Source: Ignavibacteria bacterium (GTDB taxonomy: Bacteria > Bacteroidota > Ignavibacteria > Kapaibacteriales > UBA961). From it: 64,000 bases of DNA. The position numbers were made by a program, and so were the translations under genes. Positions 52,793 through 62,983 of the stretch are shown piece by piece. Every line of letters begins with the position of its first letter. The stretch's first letter is position 1. Under the pieces are notes generated by a model. It searched no databases and was not told where the DNA came from. It saw nothing but the letters and a program-made list of their open reading frames with translations. The stretch covers positions 124,001 through 188,000 of the forward strand of contig JADJXV010000004.1 in NCBI GenBank assembly GCA_016720145.1, in the 5' to 3' direction.

Positions 52793-55321
52793 CTACCGCA
52801 CCACAATCCTCTCAGTCACCACCGATGTCGCAGTCGTCATCCGCACAAAATAGATGCCAGTTGGAAGATTATTGAGTTCTAAAGGAAGCGAATAGTCACC
52901 AGCCGAACAATTCCCTGAAAAAATCTGTTGAGATTCTCCCAGAAAATTCAATAATGTAATCTCAACTTTGCCGGACTCAGGTGTGTGAAAGACAATACTT
53001 GGCGTTCCGCTTTTCGTATCATTTGGCAAGATTTTCATACTTGCGGTCTGACCTGTGAGATTGTAAAGTCTTGCTCCTCCGGAAGTACAGACTGCTATTT
53101 TGACCTTACCGACAATAGTAGCGGCATCTGTACCGCAAGCAGTCCATTTAAAATTCTCGATGGCTATATCCGCAATTTCAGAAGTGCCGATAGCGGTGTA
53201 CAGATGAAGAATAGTCAATGTATCATTTCCATTTTGAATCCCGCTAAAAGTAATAACTCGATCATTGCCCACTTCGGTTCCAAAAGGAGTAGGTTCGATC
53301 GGCAGGAGTACTGTTTTGTTGAATCTCACAGAAAACGAATATTCACGGATGTTACTTCGTAACTCATTCGTAGGAAAAGATAGTACAATAGGTATATGAA
53401 TTAATTGATCGGGTAGAATATCGCTGATACTTCCTGCGCTAATCGTCTCAGGTCCACGACTGCAGATACCTTCCGCAGATACTGGAATCACTGCCGGTGA
53501 CCCAAATCCATTATAATCAAAAGATAAGGATGCAGTAGTGGTATCCACTTTCGTTGGTGTGAATGAAAATGTCATAGTATGTGATTCGCTTGGAGCAAGT
53601 GTGAAAGCATTATTACCGCCGATGATAGAAATCTGTCCGTCGCCGGTAAATGTAGTGCCTGTAATTTCAATGGGTTGCTTGCCTGAGTTGGTAAGTACAA
53701 CCCGAATTGTTGTATCTCGCCGGTCTCCGAGATATGTTCGACCAAGGTCGATTATTGGAGCAAAACCCAAGACACGCTCTACACCTTCACCAATCACTGT
53801 GAAACGAACGACTTGATTTTTTGTAATAATTTCGACAGTTGTGCTGAATGTGCGGACGGCATTTGGTGTGAATTGCAAGGCAAGTGTTTCGGAATTGCCG
53901 GAAAGTATTGACCCTAAAGCTGCGCTGTTTGTAATTGAAAAATTAGCAGAATCTCCACCCGTGAGTCGAATAGATTGTATTCTAACTGTTGCATTGCTCA
54001 GATTGCGAAGGGCAGTGGGGAAGGATGTGTCTTTTGCAGCTCCTACAAAACATTGCTTCACATTGATAAATCCTGCTGTGAGAGCAGGTTGTACCATTCT
54101 CCAAATATTGGAAACTGCACTTTGTGATTCTGTCAAGTCCCAGATTTTGACAGTCGCATCAGCGCTCGCAGTCGCCATACGTTTTCCGTCCGGAGAGTAA
54201 CAGACGGCATTGATACCGGCAGTGTGTCCGCGTAAGTATCTAACAACACTCATACTTGTCAAGTCCCATACCACACCGAGAGCAGTCGGCTTACCATCAA
54301 TTGTTTGAATTCTCCCACCTCCGAGCGCGTATTTCCCGTCCGGCTTCATGCGTGTCATCGTAAAGCTTTTATCGCCGAGTTGAGCGAGTCTTGTCGATGT
54401 AAGTGCATCCCAATAATAGACATTACCGGCTTTGTCATTCGTGAGTGCCCGCGATGCATCAGGCGAGAGATCAACTGACCAGACATTAGAAGAGTGAATA
54501 AGTCGAGCAGTGACTTTATTGACAAAAGCGCGGTAATCACGAATCACGGCTGTATCATCGCCACAAGAAATAAGTCGTGTTTTGATTGAATTGAATCGAC
54601 AATCATTGACAATTTTTGTGTGATTGTAATTACCGAAATTATCTGATGAATATCCACCGGGTATTCTATATCTTCCTGTAAAAACACTTACATTCAGGCA
54701 AGGCATCGCGATGGTATCATTATTCAAAAAGGAGATTCTCCCTTGCATCCCCGTTACGCCAAACCCTGTCGTTCGCTTAAGTCCAGTATAAGCATCCCAT
54801 ATCGTACCTGTCCCATCTTTATGGGTGACAGCAAAATATTGTCCTGACGGACTCGAAGCAATATAAAGCGCATTAGCGGAATTAGAATATTCTGCACCGC
54901 CTGTGAGACCATTCCATCGGGTAATTGTGCCATCATTCATCACCGTTAGGAGTTTGGTGCCGTCAGCGGTATAAGTCAAATCAGTAACAGGCAGTTTGTG
55001 GGGAATCGTAATGGCCGCATACGGAAATGCGCGTTGCGCCACACGCATAATGCAACTATCAGATGTGAGTGAAGGAATTTGCCATTGATATTGTAGTCCG
55101 GTCGCTTGATCAGAAATGAGCGACCAGCTCCGGCCGTTATCCGTGCTAAATTCAATAATCACAGTATCTTGCGCCGTCACTCCTGACCATACAATCGTCA
55201 AGGTATCACCCTCGGCTAACATTTCACCACCACTCGGACGCACTACTTGCAAAGCAGCGCCACCGGCTTGTATAATGCCGCATACAGCGAAAAGCATACA
55301 GACAAAGACAAGAATTTTCAT
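52793..55321 (-). CDS. Secreted WD40-repeat protein with T9SS sorting domain
   Basis: An 842-residue exported protein. ATG 55321 gives a signal peptide (MKILVFVCMLFAVCGIIQA). It is followed by a fibronectin/Ig-like domain (VRPSGGEMLAEGDTLTIVWS), a WD40 propeller (LTYTADGTKLLTVMNDGTIT, SVDLSPDASRALTNDKAGNV, YSPDGKRMATASADATVKIW), one or two ASPM-SPD-2-Hydin/choice-of-anchor beta domains (FTPNAVRTFSTTVEIITKN, FSFTPTKVDTTTASLSFDYN) and a T9SS type A sorting domain at the end (NLPTGIYFVRMTTATSVVTE, RIVVR). It should be surface-attached or released. It is separated by a terminator from the upstream surface genes and has no clear partner. Confidence 0.88.
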   Translation of the reverse strand: MKILVFVCMLFAVCGIIQAGGAALQVVRPSGGEMLAEGDTLTIVWSGVTAQDTVIIEFSTDNGRSWSLISDQATGLQYQWQIPSLTSDSCIMRVAQRAFPYAAITIPHKLPVTDLTYTADGTKLLTVMNDGTITRWNGLTGGAEYSNSANALYIASSPSGQYFAVTHKDGTGTIWDAYTGLKRTTGFGVTGMQGRISFLNNDTIAMPCLNVSVFTGRYRIPGGYSSDNFGNYNHTKIVNDCRFNSIKTRLISCGDDTAVIRDYRAFVNKVTARLIHSSNVWSVDLSPDASRALTNDKAGNVYYWDALTSTRLAQLGDKSFTMTRMKPDGKYALGGGRIQTIDGKPTALGVVWDLTSMSVVRYLRGHTAGINAVCYSPDGKRMATASADATVKIWDLTESQSAVSNIWRMVQPALTAGFINVKQCFVGAAKDTSFPTALRNLSNATVRIQSIRLTGGDSANFSITNSAALGSILSGNSETLALQFTPNAVRTFSTTVEIITKNQVVRFTVIGEGVERVLGFAPIIDLGRTYLGDRRDTTIRVVLTNSGKQPIEITGTTFTGDGQISIIGGNNAFTLAPSESHTMTFSFTPTKVDTTTASLSFDYNGFGSPAVIPVSAEGICSRGPETISAGSISDILPDQLIHIPIVLSFPTNELRSNIREYSFSVRFNKTVLLPIEPTPFGTEVGNDRVITFSGIQNGNDTLTILHLYTAIGTSEIADIAIENFKWTACGTDAATIVGKVKIAVCTSGGARLYNLTGQTASMKILPNDTKSGTPSIVFHTPESGKVEITLLNFLGESQQIFSGNCSAGDYSLPLELNNLPTGIYFVRMTTATSVVTERIVVR

Positions 55322-55451
55322 AGAATTGTCCTTCGATGTGGAATTGAAATTCAATTAGGAATATTATACTACTGCGAAGAAAAAGTTGCGCCAAATATAC
55401 ACACCATAACGTTGAAAAATGAATTATTTTTATGCAAATCTAAACTTTTGA

Positions 55452-55492
55452 ACAAAAAATTGGGGCAATAGTATTAAGTATTGCCCCAAAAT
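55452..55492 (-). terminator. Terminator after the 55.5-58.4 kb surface-protein operon
   Basis: On the minus strand TTGGGGCAATA pairs with TATTGCCCCAA and is followed by TTTTTTGTT, 24 bp after the stop of the T9SS protein at 55516. Confidence 0.88.
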
Positions 55493-55515
55493 TCAAACCT
55501 TGTAACTGGTATAAA

Positions 55516-56064
55516 TTATAATTTCATAATTACCATGCTCTTAGCTTCAGTTCCGAAATTTAATTTCACCATAAAAACTCCTATCGATGCCTTGAGATAA
55601 AATTCACGTAAAGCGACCGATGTATATCCAATTGAAGAAATAAGTATAGATTCACTGTGAATTTTGATTCCGGTATAATCATACATTTCAAGTATAGCTT
55701 TACCTGTACTGTATGAATAAAATCGTAAAAGAGATTCCTCCCGTAACGGATTAGGAAAAATCGAACTTTGCGAAGATATCAATGGATTTTCTTTCACATC
55801 TGTTACGCCTTTTCCATTGAGAATTTCTACATTCCCTATACCTGTTTGTGTATAATTGGATGAGTAAATTGTCGTCGGGTCATACCATAGTACATTTCCC
55901 GAAGCATTGTAATTTTGGCTCTGCAATGCTCCACCACTTGATACAATTCCACTCGCAGGAGAAGTATAACTCGTACTCTGCAATTGTGCAGACACAGCTA
56001 ATGGCATGATCATGAACATACTTATAATAGAAAATATATTTGAAATTTTAATAGTAGTTTTCAT
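55516..56064 (-). CDS. Small secreted protein with T9SS sorting domain
   Basis: A 182-residue protein with a signal peptide (KISNIFSIISMFMIMPLAVSA), a short Ser/Thr/Tyr-rich middle (STSYTSPASGIVSSGG, NYNASGNVLWYDPT) and a T9SS type A sorting domain (SIFPNPLREESLLRFYSYST ... YLKASIGVFMVKLNF). It starts 5 bp after the stop of the large surface gene upstream and is surely co-transcribed with it. The passenger part is only ~75 residues. The function is not known. Confidence 0.82.
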   Translation of the reverse strand: MKTTIKISNIFSIISMFMIMPLAVSAQLQSTSYTSPASGIVSSGGALQSQNYNASGNVLWYDPTTIYSSNYTQTGIGNVEILNGKGVTDVKENPLISSQSSIFPNPLREESLLRFYSYSTGKAILEMYDYTGIKIHSESILISSIGYTSVALREFYLKASIGVFMVKLNFGTEAKSMVIMKL

Positions 56065-56069
56065 ACATT

Positions 56070-58434
56070 TTACTCCTTGATTGGATAGAGAAGTTTGCCT
56101 TTCATATCAAGTTCTTTTGCTTGTTCGGGGTCGTAAGGGTTACTTTTCGCGAAGTTATCGGTCCGCGTCGAAGTCACCTGCCAGCTTACTTTTACGTTCG
56201 GAATACTTGTCTGTACCGTGAAGGTATTTTGTGCAATTTCAGTTAAAACATACGCCCTGGCATCGGCTCCTATGACTGTCAATTGATAGCGGAAATCATT
56301 ATTGGCTGCTTCGAAATAATCGGGCAATTTCACGATTCCTTTGCCGGTAGCATCTGTCGAAATATTACCGGAATAGATGTTGGTACGATCTGGTGATTCG
56401 ACGAATGAATGAATCAAGTATCTATTATACGGGTCAAGTGGATGGTCGATTTTGAAATTCCCGCCGCCCTTGGTTAAATTTCCCACAACATTCAAATTCC
56501 CGTTGATCGTAACGGTCGTCGATGGAGCAATTGGTAGAATTTGATTTGTGCGTAATTGTTGCTGGACGGTAGCGTTTTGCACGACAGCCGCTGCACCGGT
56601 AAATGTTCCGTTTTGTTGGATTTGCGCCGCGCCTGCTATATCAATTGTATTGCCGAAGTTGCTTTGTCCGTTCACGGTAATTCCCGTCGAAAATGTCACC
56701 GTACTTTTTGATTTTGGCTTGATAGTGTCGGTTCTTGCACTTCTTCCAACCGTAAAATCATGCGTAGAATTTACCGAAAGGTTGAACGGATTCCAAAGCA
56801 GACCTGTCGATCCACCCGACGTTACATCCAACACCTGAACGCCAAAGAGATTTTGAGTCGGATCCCAAGCAAAAGATGAGCGTTGCGGAGAAGTAGGGGG
56901 TGTAAGTCTTTCTAAATCTAACCGTGGAGTCGTTGGTGCGTTTGCTGTAGGTTCGACAATACACGTAATTGTGCCGCCACCTGTTGTGGTCGATTCTACT
57001 TTAAGTTCATTTGTTTTAGCAATTACTTTTTGGTGCTTTGACCGTAATATCGGTTGAACTAAAGTCAAGTGATGGGTTATCGGTTGATGGCGCAGGACCG
57101 TACCATAATTGCCCGTATCCTGACGTGCCGTCTATTCCCAACCCCATACCATACGCACCTACTTTTATGTCAATTTTCCCCGGCTCGGTTGTCGTTGAAG
57201 TAGAATCAGCTTTCTCGGTAGATTTGCCGGGTTCGTTGCTGCTGCTTTTATTTCCTTTTAAGTCTTTACTTTCATTGACCCATTTTCCGTTTACTAATCC
57301 TGTTGTTCTCGTGCTGACAGGATTTCCATTTTCATCATACTTCGTACTGGTTGTAGATCTTCCTTCTGCAGTTTTTTCTTGTTCAAATTTTAAGGATGGC
57401 TTACCATTTACATAGTGTGTCCTCGTACTTTTGCCATCTTTTTCGGTGTATTCTTCGACTAAATTGCCGTCTTTATCATATTCTTTACTTTCCGTAGTTT
57501 CTCCTTCTGTCGTTGTTCGCTCACCACTTCTTTCGGTCTCACCCTTTTCATTATATTCTTTCCAGGTGGATTTTTCGGTACCATTTTTTGTTTCGCTGGT
57601 TTGTTCATATTCCTTCGTTTTACCGTCTTCTGCGTAACGAGTAGTCTTCTCTGTGGTCGTGCCATCCGGTTTCACGGTTTCTGTTTCTTCGGACTTTAAA
57701 TTTCCCGAATTATCATACTCTTTATGTTCGGATGTAACTGAACCGTCATTGGGGTCACGCTTTACAGCTACCGATTCCTTTAATTTACCGGTTTTATTAT
57801 CGGTTGAAGTAACAGATACCCCGTTCGGTTCAGTTTTCTTTTCGACTGTTTGAGTGCCGTCATTCCATTTCTCCGTTGGCGGGGAATTCACCGAAATTGA
57901 ATACCAGGTCGTATCATTATTCTTCATACTGAATGTGCCGGTATTGGGATTCATCACCATGCGCACCACGCCGCGTGAGTCACGTAAAACGAGCGAATCC
58001 ATTGGTGGCAAAGCTGTTTGCACAAATGACGTATCGGCATATTTTGCATGGACAGCATAAGGAACCGGCAAGAATTGCACATCAGGAGTAAGAGTTTCCT
58101 TGCCTTTGACAGCATCATCAAAGCTAATTCTCAGGCGTGTGTCAGGATTATTGACAAAGAGTGAGGAGCTTAACGTCGGCTGACCGGTCGCCCCCAAAAT
58201 CACCGAATAGATTCCATCTTTCACAGGGAGTGTAATTGCTCCACTATTCCAGGCAGGCAGCCCGCCACTACCGAGAACAATCGAAAATTCAAATTGAAAT
58301 GAGCCGGAATACGGCTTGCCGGATTGTGCTGCAATATACCCTTGATACGGTATTTGTACACCTTGACTTAGGAGCAAAGCAGGCGCGCTGCTCACTGCTA
58401 CCATCATCCAAAAAAGTACGACCAATGTTTTCAT
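56070..58434 (-). pseudogene. Large secreted surface protein with YwqK/MORN-like repeats, frameshifted as written
   Basis: From ATG 58434 the frame encodes a signal peptide (MKTLVVLFWMMVAVSSAPAL), an N-terminal domain of the tail-fibre-like type (QIPYQGYIAAQSGKPYSGSF ... PVPYAVHAKYADTSF) and then ~230 residues of charged repeats (SEHKEYDNSGNLKSEETETV, TRYAEDGKTKEYEQTSETKN). It leaves frame at an A5 run on the coding strand (57027-57031 as T5). Dropping one A gives APKVIAKTNELKVES and continues to 56070 through FKIDHPLDPYNRYLIHSF and VSWQVTSTRTDNFA, a C-terminal domain common in large secreted bacterial proteins. Restored length is ~787 residues. A scrap of a paralogue lies at 62576-62761. Confidence 0.82.
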
Positions 58435-58669
58435 AAAAAGATCCCTAAAAAGTTGAGAGAAATGAATAAGTTGTTTCGCTGAAACTATGAATTGTATTAA
58501 TTTACAATTGAATTTGACATCCAAAAGTACTGAGTAAGTAAAGCAGTTGCATTCATACACAAGTAACAATTGCAAAACTACACGGTGACCCAATCAAAAA
58601 AAGGGGGAAGATTTTTGATTTGTGATGAAAATTCAATGCAATATTCTCTCTTTATAAAGGATAAAACGT

Positions 58670-60118
58670 ATGCCGAAAGCCAATGAACTCTACGCTGCAT
58701 TGACAGCATCTGAGAAAAAACAATTTGCTGAACGTATAAAATTGCACAAGCGCCAATCACTGCAATTAATTTTTAAATATATAGCTAAGGAGAAGAGTAA
58801 AGATTGGGAGTTCAGCAAGGAAAAGGCATTCGTGCAAATATTTACGCGTCCTTATTCGGCTGGGGAGGACTATCTTTTGCGTAATGAATTACGCCTGCTT
58901 GTCAGTGAAATATATGATTTTTTGATGGAAGTTGAAATCAGGACCGAACGTGAGAAAGATGAAAGTTTTGGAAATACAATGGTACTACGTGGGTTGCTGC
59001 AACGCAAGTGTTTTGAAGAAGTTGAACAGTTATTCCCGAAGTATTTTGCAGCCGCGCTTTCTCGTCTGAATTTCGAGCAAGCGCGACGCCAGGCGGATAT
59101 TTACTTTCGGTATTTAGTATTTAATAAAGAAATATCGGTCGATACTTTAGAGCAGGCGCGGTCTCTCATGCTTGATCAAATTCAACATTTAAAATTGCTC
59201 TACCGAACGGGATTCGTGCTCAACCAAAATAATCGGGCAATGTGCGAGGCAATGCTGGCAATGCACCACAAGCCGGTAGCTCATCGCCTTGAATTTGAAA
59301 TAGATACGGATTTTTCAACCGCCGAGACGCCGTTTATTCAGTTCCTGACTTTTATCCTGCTCACCTATTCCGAACCTTCCATTCCGAAGCGTATTGAGCT
59401 CGTCGAGCAGGCGGTAGAAAGCATTACAAAAGTTCAAAAAATTTATCCGGAATGGAAATTTCCGGCTCTTGGCACGCTCGGCACGCTCCATTATGTGAAT
59501 GAGAATTTCACCGTCGCGCAAGGGATTTTTGAAGAAGCGCTACGATATTCGCGGGAAGTGCAATCGGTTCAGTCGAATAATATCGTCGATGTGCTGCACA
59601 ATTACACCGGCACACTCATGCGGCTTGGACAGTATGAAAAAGCAATTGCAGTAATGGATGAGTATGATGAAATTATCAAGAATCACAACAAATTAGCACT
59701 TCGTTTTGCCGGATTCCGATGTTTTTGTAATATTTTCCTGCGTCGTCCTGTGGAAGCTTTTGCTGCAATTCCGCTTGAGTCGATGCATAACAGAGAATAC
59801 GAACACCTTTATTTTCGGTTTATTTACGCGATTATCCCTTATTTAAACGGCGATGCTGAGACTGCGCACCGCGAGAGTGTAAACTTGCAGGATTATTTCG
59901 ACCGCCATAAAGACACCTTGCTCTTTGCCGAGCAGCGCACGGCTGCATTATTCTTACGGCGTTTTTTTGGCATACTGCTGCTCTCGCCCGATAAAATCAA
60001 ACACAAATTGCAGATGCTCCATGCAGAAATCGAAGAGTTCGCCGAGCAAAACAAACAGATTTCTACGCTGTTTTTAATGGTCTGGCTCCGCAGTGAGCTT
60101 CGCGTCAAAGCGGGATGA
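58670..60118 (+). CDS. Unrecognised helical-repeat cytoplasmic protein (copy 1 of a paralogous pair)
   Basis: A 482-residue soluble, strongly helical protein with no signal peptide. It opens MPKANELYAALTASEKKQFA then ERIKLHKRQSLQLIFKYIAK, and the later part looks like degenerate TPR/helical-hairpin repeats (ALGTLGTLHYVNENFTVAQG then IFEEALRYSREVQ, LHNYTGTLMRLGQYEKAIAV). I do not recognise a named family. A second copy starting at 62984 is very similar throughout. Both lie divergently beside a surface-protein gene or its remnant, 235 and 222 bp away, which suggests a regulatory or chaperone link. The ATG at 58670 follows AAAGGAT. Confidence 0.75.
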   Translation: MPKANELYAALTASEKKQFAERIKLHKRQSLQLIFKYIAKEKSKDWEFSKEKAFVQIFTRPYSAGEDYLLRNELRLLVSEIYDFLMEVEIRTEREKDESFGNTMVLRGLLQRKCFEEVEQLFPKYFAAALSRLNFEQARRQADIYFRYLVFNKEISVDTLEQARSLMLDQIQHLKLLYRTGFVLNQNNRAMCEAMLAMHHKPVAHRLEFEIDTDFSTAETPFIQFLTFILLTYSEPSIPKRIELVEQAVESITKVQKIYPEWKFPALGTLGTLHYVNENFTVAQGIFEEALRYSREVQSVQSNNIVDVLHNYTGTLMRLGQYEKAIAVMDEYDEIIKNHNKLALRFAGFRCFCNIFLRRPVEAFAAIPLESMHNREYEHLYFRFIYAIIPYLNGDAETAHRESVNLQDYFDRHKDTLLFAEQRTAALFLRRFFGILLLSPDKIKHKLQMLHAEIEEFAEQNKQISTLFLMVWLRSELRVKAG

Positions 60119-60176
60119 AATGAATAGAATTGCTGAAGTTGTGACCACTTGTCTTCGTATAACATAGTTATAAATA

Positions 60177-60212
60177 AAGGGGAAAGTATCAGAATAATAC
60201 TTTCCCCTTTGA
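60177..60212 (+). terminator. Hairpin after the helical-repeat gene
   Basis: AAAGGGGAAAGTAT pairs with ATACTTTCCCCTTT around CAGAATA. The T-tail is short on both sides, so it may serve both the plus gene ending at 60118 and the minus gene ending at 60277. Confidence 0.75.
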
Positions 60213-60276
60213 GAGTGGCTCTTCTATAAATACGACAAGAACAACTTTAAAGTCATAATACCTTTAACAATCATTA

Positions 60277-60840
60277 CTACTTACAAGGGCATTCCATTCT
60301 CTCCAATATTAATGATCTATCTCCGAAAACATCGAGTTTCATTGATGCACCATTTGTACCCATTGGAGCTGCATACCCACTTATCTTACCTCCAGAACTT
60401 TTTTCTGCTTTAGCAAAATAAGGAACAGTTATTACCCCTAAAAGTTTTCCATCTGAATCTACTAAATTAACTTCAACATCAAAAGCTTTTTCATCTCCTG
60501 AAGAAAAAGGCGGAGTTTTTGCATGACTATGAGCCCATATCTGAAATTGAGTACAAATATGTTTACAATTCAAAAATTTTCCCAGTCTCAAGTATGCAAC
60601 ATGAGTAGCGACAGCTTTTAAAACAGTTATCGGTACTTTATAGATTTCCCCAGACACTACAGCAACGCCGGCAGCAACGCCAGCAGCTTCGATTGCTACA
60701 TAAGTAGTATTATCTACCATTACATCTATCTTAACGGTATTTATGCTGGTTCCCCCTGTTTGAGCAGAAGTGTTGAACGAACAGCAAACAATCAATGCTG
60801 TTAATGTTATGTATAGATATTGTCTTGTATGATTCATCAT
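60277..60840 (-). CDS. Secreted hypothetical protein
   Basis: A 187-residue exported protein with signal peptide (HTRQYLYITLTALIVCCSFN then TSAQ) and an alanine/glycine-rich segment (VAIEAAGVAAGVAVVSGEIY) that may form one membrane-like or amphipathic helix. The cysteines are in KFLNCKHICTQF and the C-terminal MECPCK. I do not recognise the family. It lies downstream of the 441-residue secreted protein on the same strand (124-bp gap), between the two helical-repeat genes. Its AT-rich composition matches the neighbouring accessory genes. Confidence 0.65.
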   Translation of the reverse strand: MMNHTRQYLYITLTALIVCCSFNTSAQTGGTSINTVKIDVMVDNTTYVAIEAAGVAAGVAVVSGEIYKVPITVLKAVATHVAYLRLGKFLNCKHICTQFQIWAHSHAKTPPFSSGDEKAFDVEVNLVDSDGKLLGVITVPYFAKAEKSSGGKISGYAAPMGTNGASMKLDVFGDRSLILERMECPCK

Positions 60841-60964
60841 AGTAATTCTCCAGAAAAAATATTAAAAAATAATCCGCCTTTGTATTAGTTCTATTCAAAA
60901 ATTTAATAAACAAAAATCGACACAAAAAAACATAAAATAAAGTAAAGCTGTTCATCACAGATTG

Positions 60965-62290
60965 CTATCTGCTTTTCATATCTTTTTCCTCTTTTGCCTT
61001 CAGCTTTTGCTTCATATCGCTATTAAAGCGGATTAGCTTGTCATTCCTGATATCTTCAGCTCCTTTGTCATTGCCGGCTCTCTTTCTGCTTAAATATTGT
61101 CCTTGCCATGTTGTTAATGATTCGCAAACTCTGCCCATTTGAAATATTTTGCCAGCATCTTCAATTAACTTCAGATATTTTTCACGTGATTCATTATTTA
61201 TTTTTGGAAGCCGGTTCTGGTATTCCTGGCTAATCTTATATGGTCCGTTTATTATTTCCATATTCAAATACGGTTTATATAAAACTATCCGTTTAATTTT
61301 CATATTTTTAGCTTGATTGTATGGAATTCCCAAATATTTCCCACCATTATCTACAAGGGCAATAAAAACCGGATGGAGAGACTTGGAAAAATCAGGAGGA
61401 TCACCTATCATTTCTTCAATTACTTTGCTATAAGCATAATTTGACGCCTCGCATTGGCGCATGAGTCGGTCAAGCTCTTCATCGGTTTTTGACGATAGAT
61501 TTTTGAACAATGAGGTTGTAGGATCTTTGAAAAAATCAAGTTTATTAATTTGTGATAGCAGGTCATATACTTTTGCATTCATTGCATCAATGACATTTGA
61601 AATATTACCGACATTAATTGAACTGGGTAATGATTTTTTAAGCTCGTTAATTTGCTGAATTGCCAAATTTCTAGCCGGTGTGAATAACTTTCCCGGCTTT
61701 AAATTTTTTAAATTTTTTGAAATTTTATCTAAACTATTTTTTACTTTGTTGTTATCAAGAGCGTTCAATAATGAGTCTGCAGCGGTTGTTAAATCAGCGA
61801 GATCCTTTTGCAATTCTTCCAAATCTTTATTAAGTGAATCGCAGTCCTCTTGAGATATCGAAATTATTTCAACATTACACATAGCATCCATTTTCAGATC
61901 TTTTTCAGAATAACCTAGAAAAAAATAAAACTGTTCGACAGTACCAACATTTGATGCAGCTTTAAGTTTTATTGAGAAAGAACCGGTCTTTCCATCAGAT
62001 TTATAAGGACTGCCCGCACCAGCTCCTGCTTGGGACCCATCTGTAAGTGTTTGATGCAAAGCCCAATGTACTTCCATCCCTCCGGCTTTTACCCACCAAT
62101 CTTTACCATTTTTCCCAAGATTTTTTTCGGTATATACAATTACTTCGATTTCATCACCCGGACACAAAATCGCTGATTCAGGAACAACTCTGACTCGAAC
62201 CTTTCCATTATTATTTAAATCACTTTTGGTTATATAGAATGATAAAAGAAAGAATATTATTATCGCTATAAACCTGTATAGTTGTATCAT
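60965..62290 (-). CDS. Secreted protein with coiled-coil segment, function unknown
   Basis: A 441-residue protein with an N-terminal signal/anchor (MIQLYRFIAIIIFFLLSFYI), a beta-sandwich-like domain (VRVRVVPESAILCPGDEIEV to VEQFYFFLGYSEKDL), then a long helical, probably coiled-coil region of ~130 residues (CDSLNKDLEELQKDLADLTT, SLDKISKNLKNLKPGK). A C-terminal globular part (LHPVFIALVDNGGKYLGIPY) ends in a Lys-rich tail. I do not recognise a family. It may be co-transcribed with the secreted protein at 60277. No T9SS sorting domain is visible. Confidence 0.65.
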   Translation of the reverse strand: MIQLYRFIAIIIFFLLSFYITKSDLNNNGKVRVRVVPESAILCPGDEIEVIVYTEKNLGKNGKDWWVKAGGMEVHWALHQTLTDGSQAGAGAGSPYKSDGKTGSFSIKLKAASNVGTVEQFYFFLGYSEKDLKMDAMCNVEIISISQEDCDSLNKDLEELQKDLADLTTAADSLLNALDNNKVKNSLDKISKNLKNLKPGKLFTPARNLAIQQINELKKSLPSSINVGNISNVIDAMNAKVYDLLSQINKLDFFKDPTTSLFKNLSSKTDEELDRLMRQCEASNYAYSKVIEEMIGDPPDFSKSLHPVFIALVDNGGKYLGIPYNQAKNMKIKRIVLYKPYLNMEIINGPYKISQEYQNRLPKINNESREKYLKLIEDAGKIFQMGRVCESLTTWQGQYLSRKRAGNDKGAEDIRNDKLIRFNSDMKQKLKAKEEKDMKSR

Positions 62291-62575
62291 AGAATTTTCA
62301 AGTATCTGTGGAAAAATATTTATATTAGAATCTTAATGTATTTCCTTTTATTTGATGTACTAATGGAGATAAACATAAGCAGGGTGACATACCAATATTC
62401 TTCAAACTTAAAGTATCATAATCGAATTTATCGATATTCAGATAACTCTTTGCGGATGTGCAAAACATGTAATTACCTCTGTGGAATAATGGTTGTACGA
62501 AAATGAAGTATCAGTAAAATTAGTATGAACAGCATACGCAACAGTTAAAATTTGCAACTTCGACATAAAAATATG

Positions 62576-62761
62576 TCACGTTTTAATATTGAAATGTACT
62601 GTGGTATATGCCTTGCCTGATTGAGCAACAATATATTGCTTGACGGGAAATTTGTGTTTCTTTCCTTTGTTGTGAATATAATATTCAGACTTTTTTATCA
62701 CAGTAACTAAAGAATTTTTTATATTGCTTGTCGAATTTTTTTGATTAAAAATCATTCGCAA
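62576..62761 (-). pseudogene. Scrap of a second surface-protein gene (paralogue of the 56-58 kb gene)
   Basis: The 61-codon frame contains FPVKQYIVAQSGKAYTTVHF, which aligns with IPYQGYIAAQSGKPYSGSFQ of the large surface protein. At the DNA level ~75 bases align (TATATTG..GC.CAATC.GGCAAG, then CATTTCAAT). The rest of the gene is gone, and no signal peptide precedes it. It sits 222 bp from the start of the second helical-repeat gene, exactly as the intact surface gene sits 235 bp from the first. The pair was therefore duplicated as a unit and this half decayed. Confidence 0.65.
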
Positions 62762-62983
62762 TTATCAATTATACCCAAGTAAAATTAGATTGCAATTTTC
62801 AATTCAAACAACCCGTTCTATATTTAGAAGGTTCCATTTTTTAAAACTTGCGTACCAATTCTTAACAAGTATAAGTATTTACAAGGGCAAAACTAAAAAA
62901 TTTAAAAAAGATAAAAAAAGGTAAATTTTCAATTTGTGATGAAATTACAGCTATAATTTTCAAATTATCAGAGGAAAAGGGGA
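62762..62983. promoter_or_regulatory. Upstream region shared by the two helical-repeat genes
   Basis: Just before the start of copy 2 the stretch AGGTAAATTTTCAATTTGTG then ATGAAA matches AAGATTTTTGATTTGTGATG then AAAATT before copy 1 (58606-58636), preceded in both by GCAAAACTA and an A-rich run. A conserved block ~40-60 bp before both ATGs suggests a shared promoter or leader. No experimental or consensus evidence beyond the match. Confidence 0.45.
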
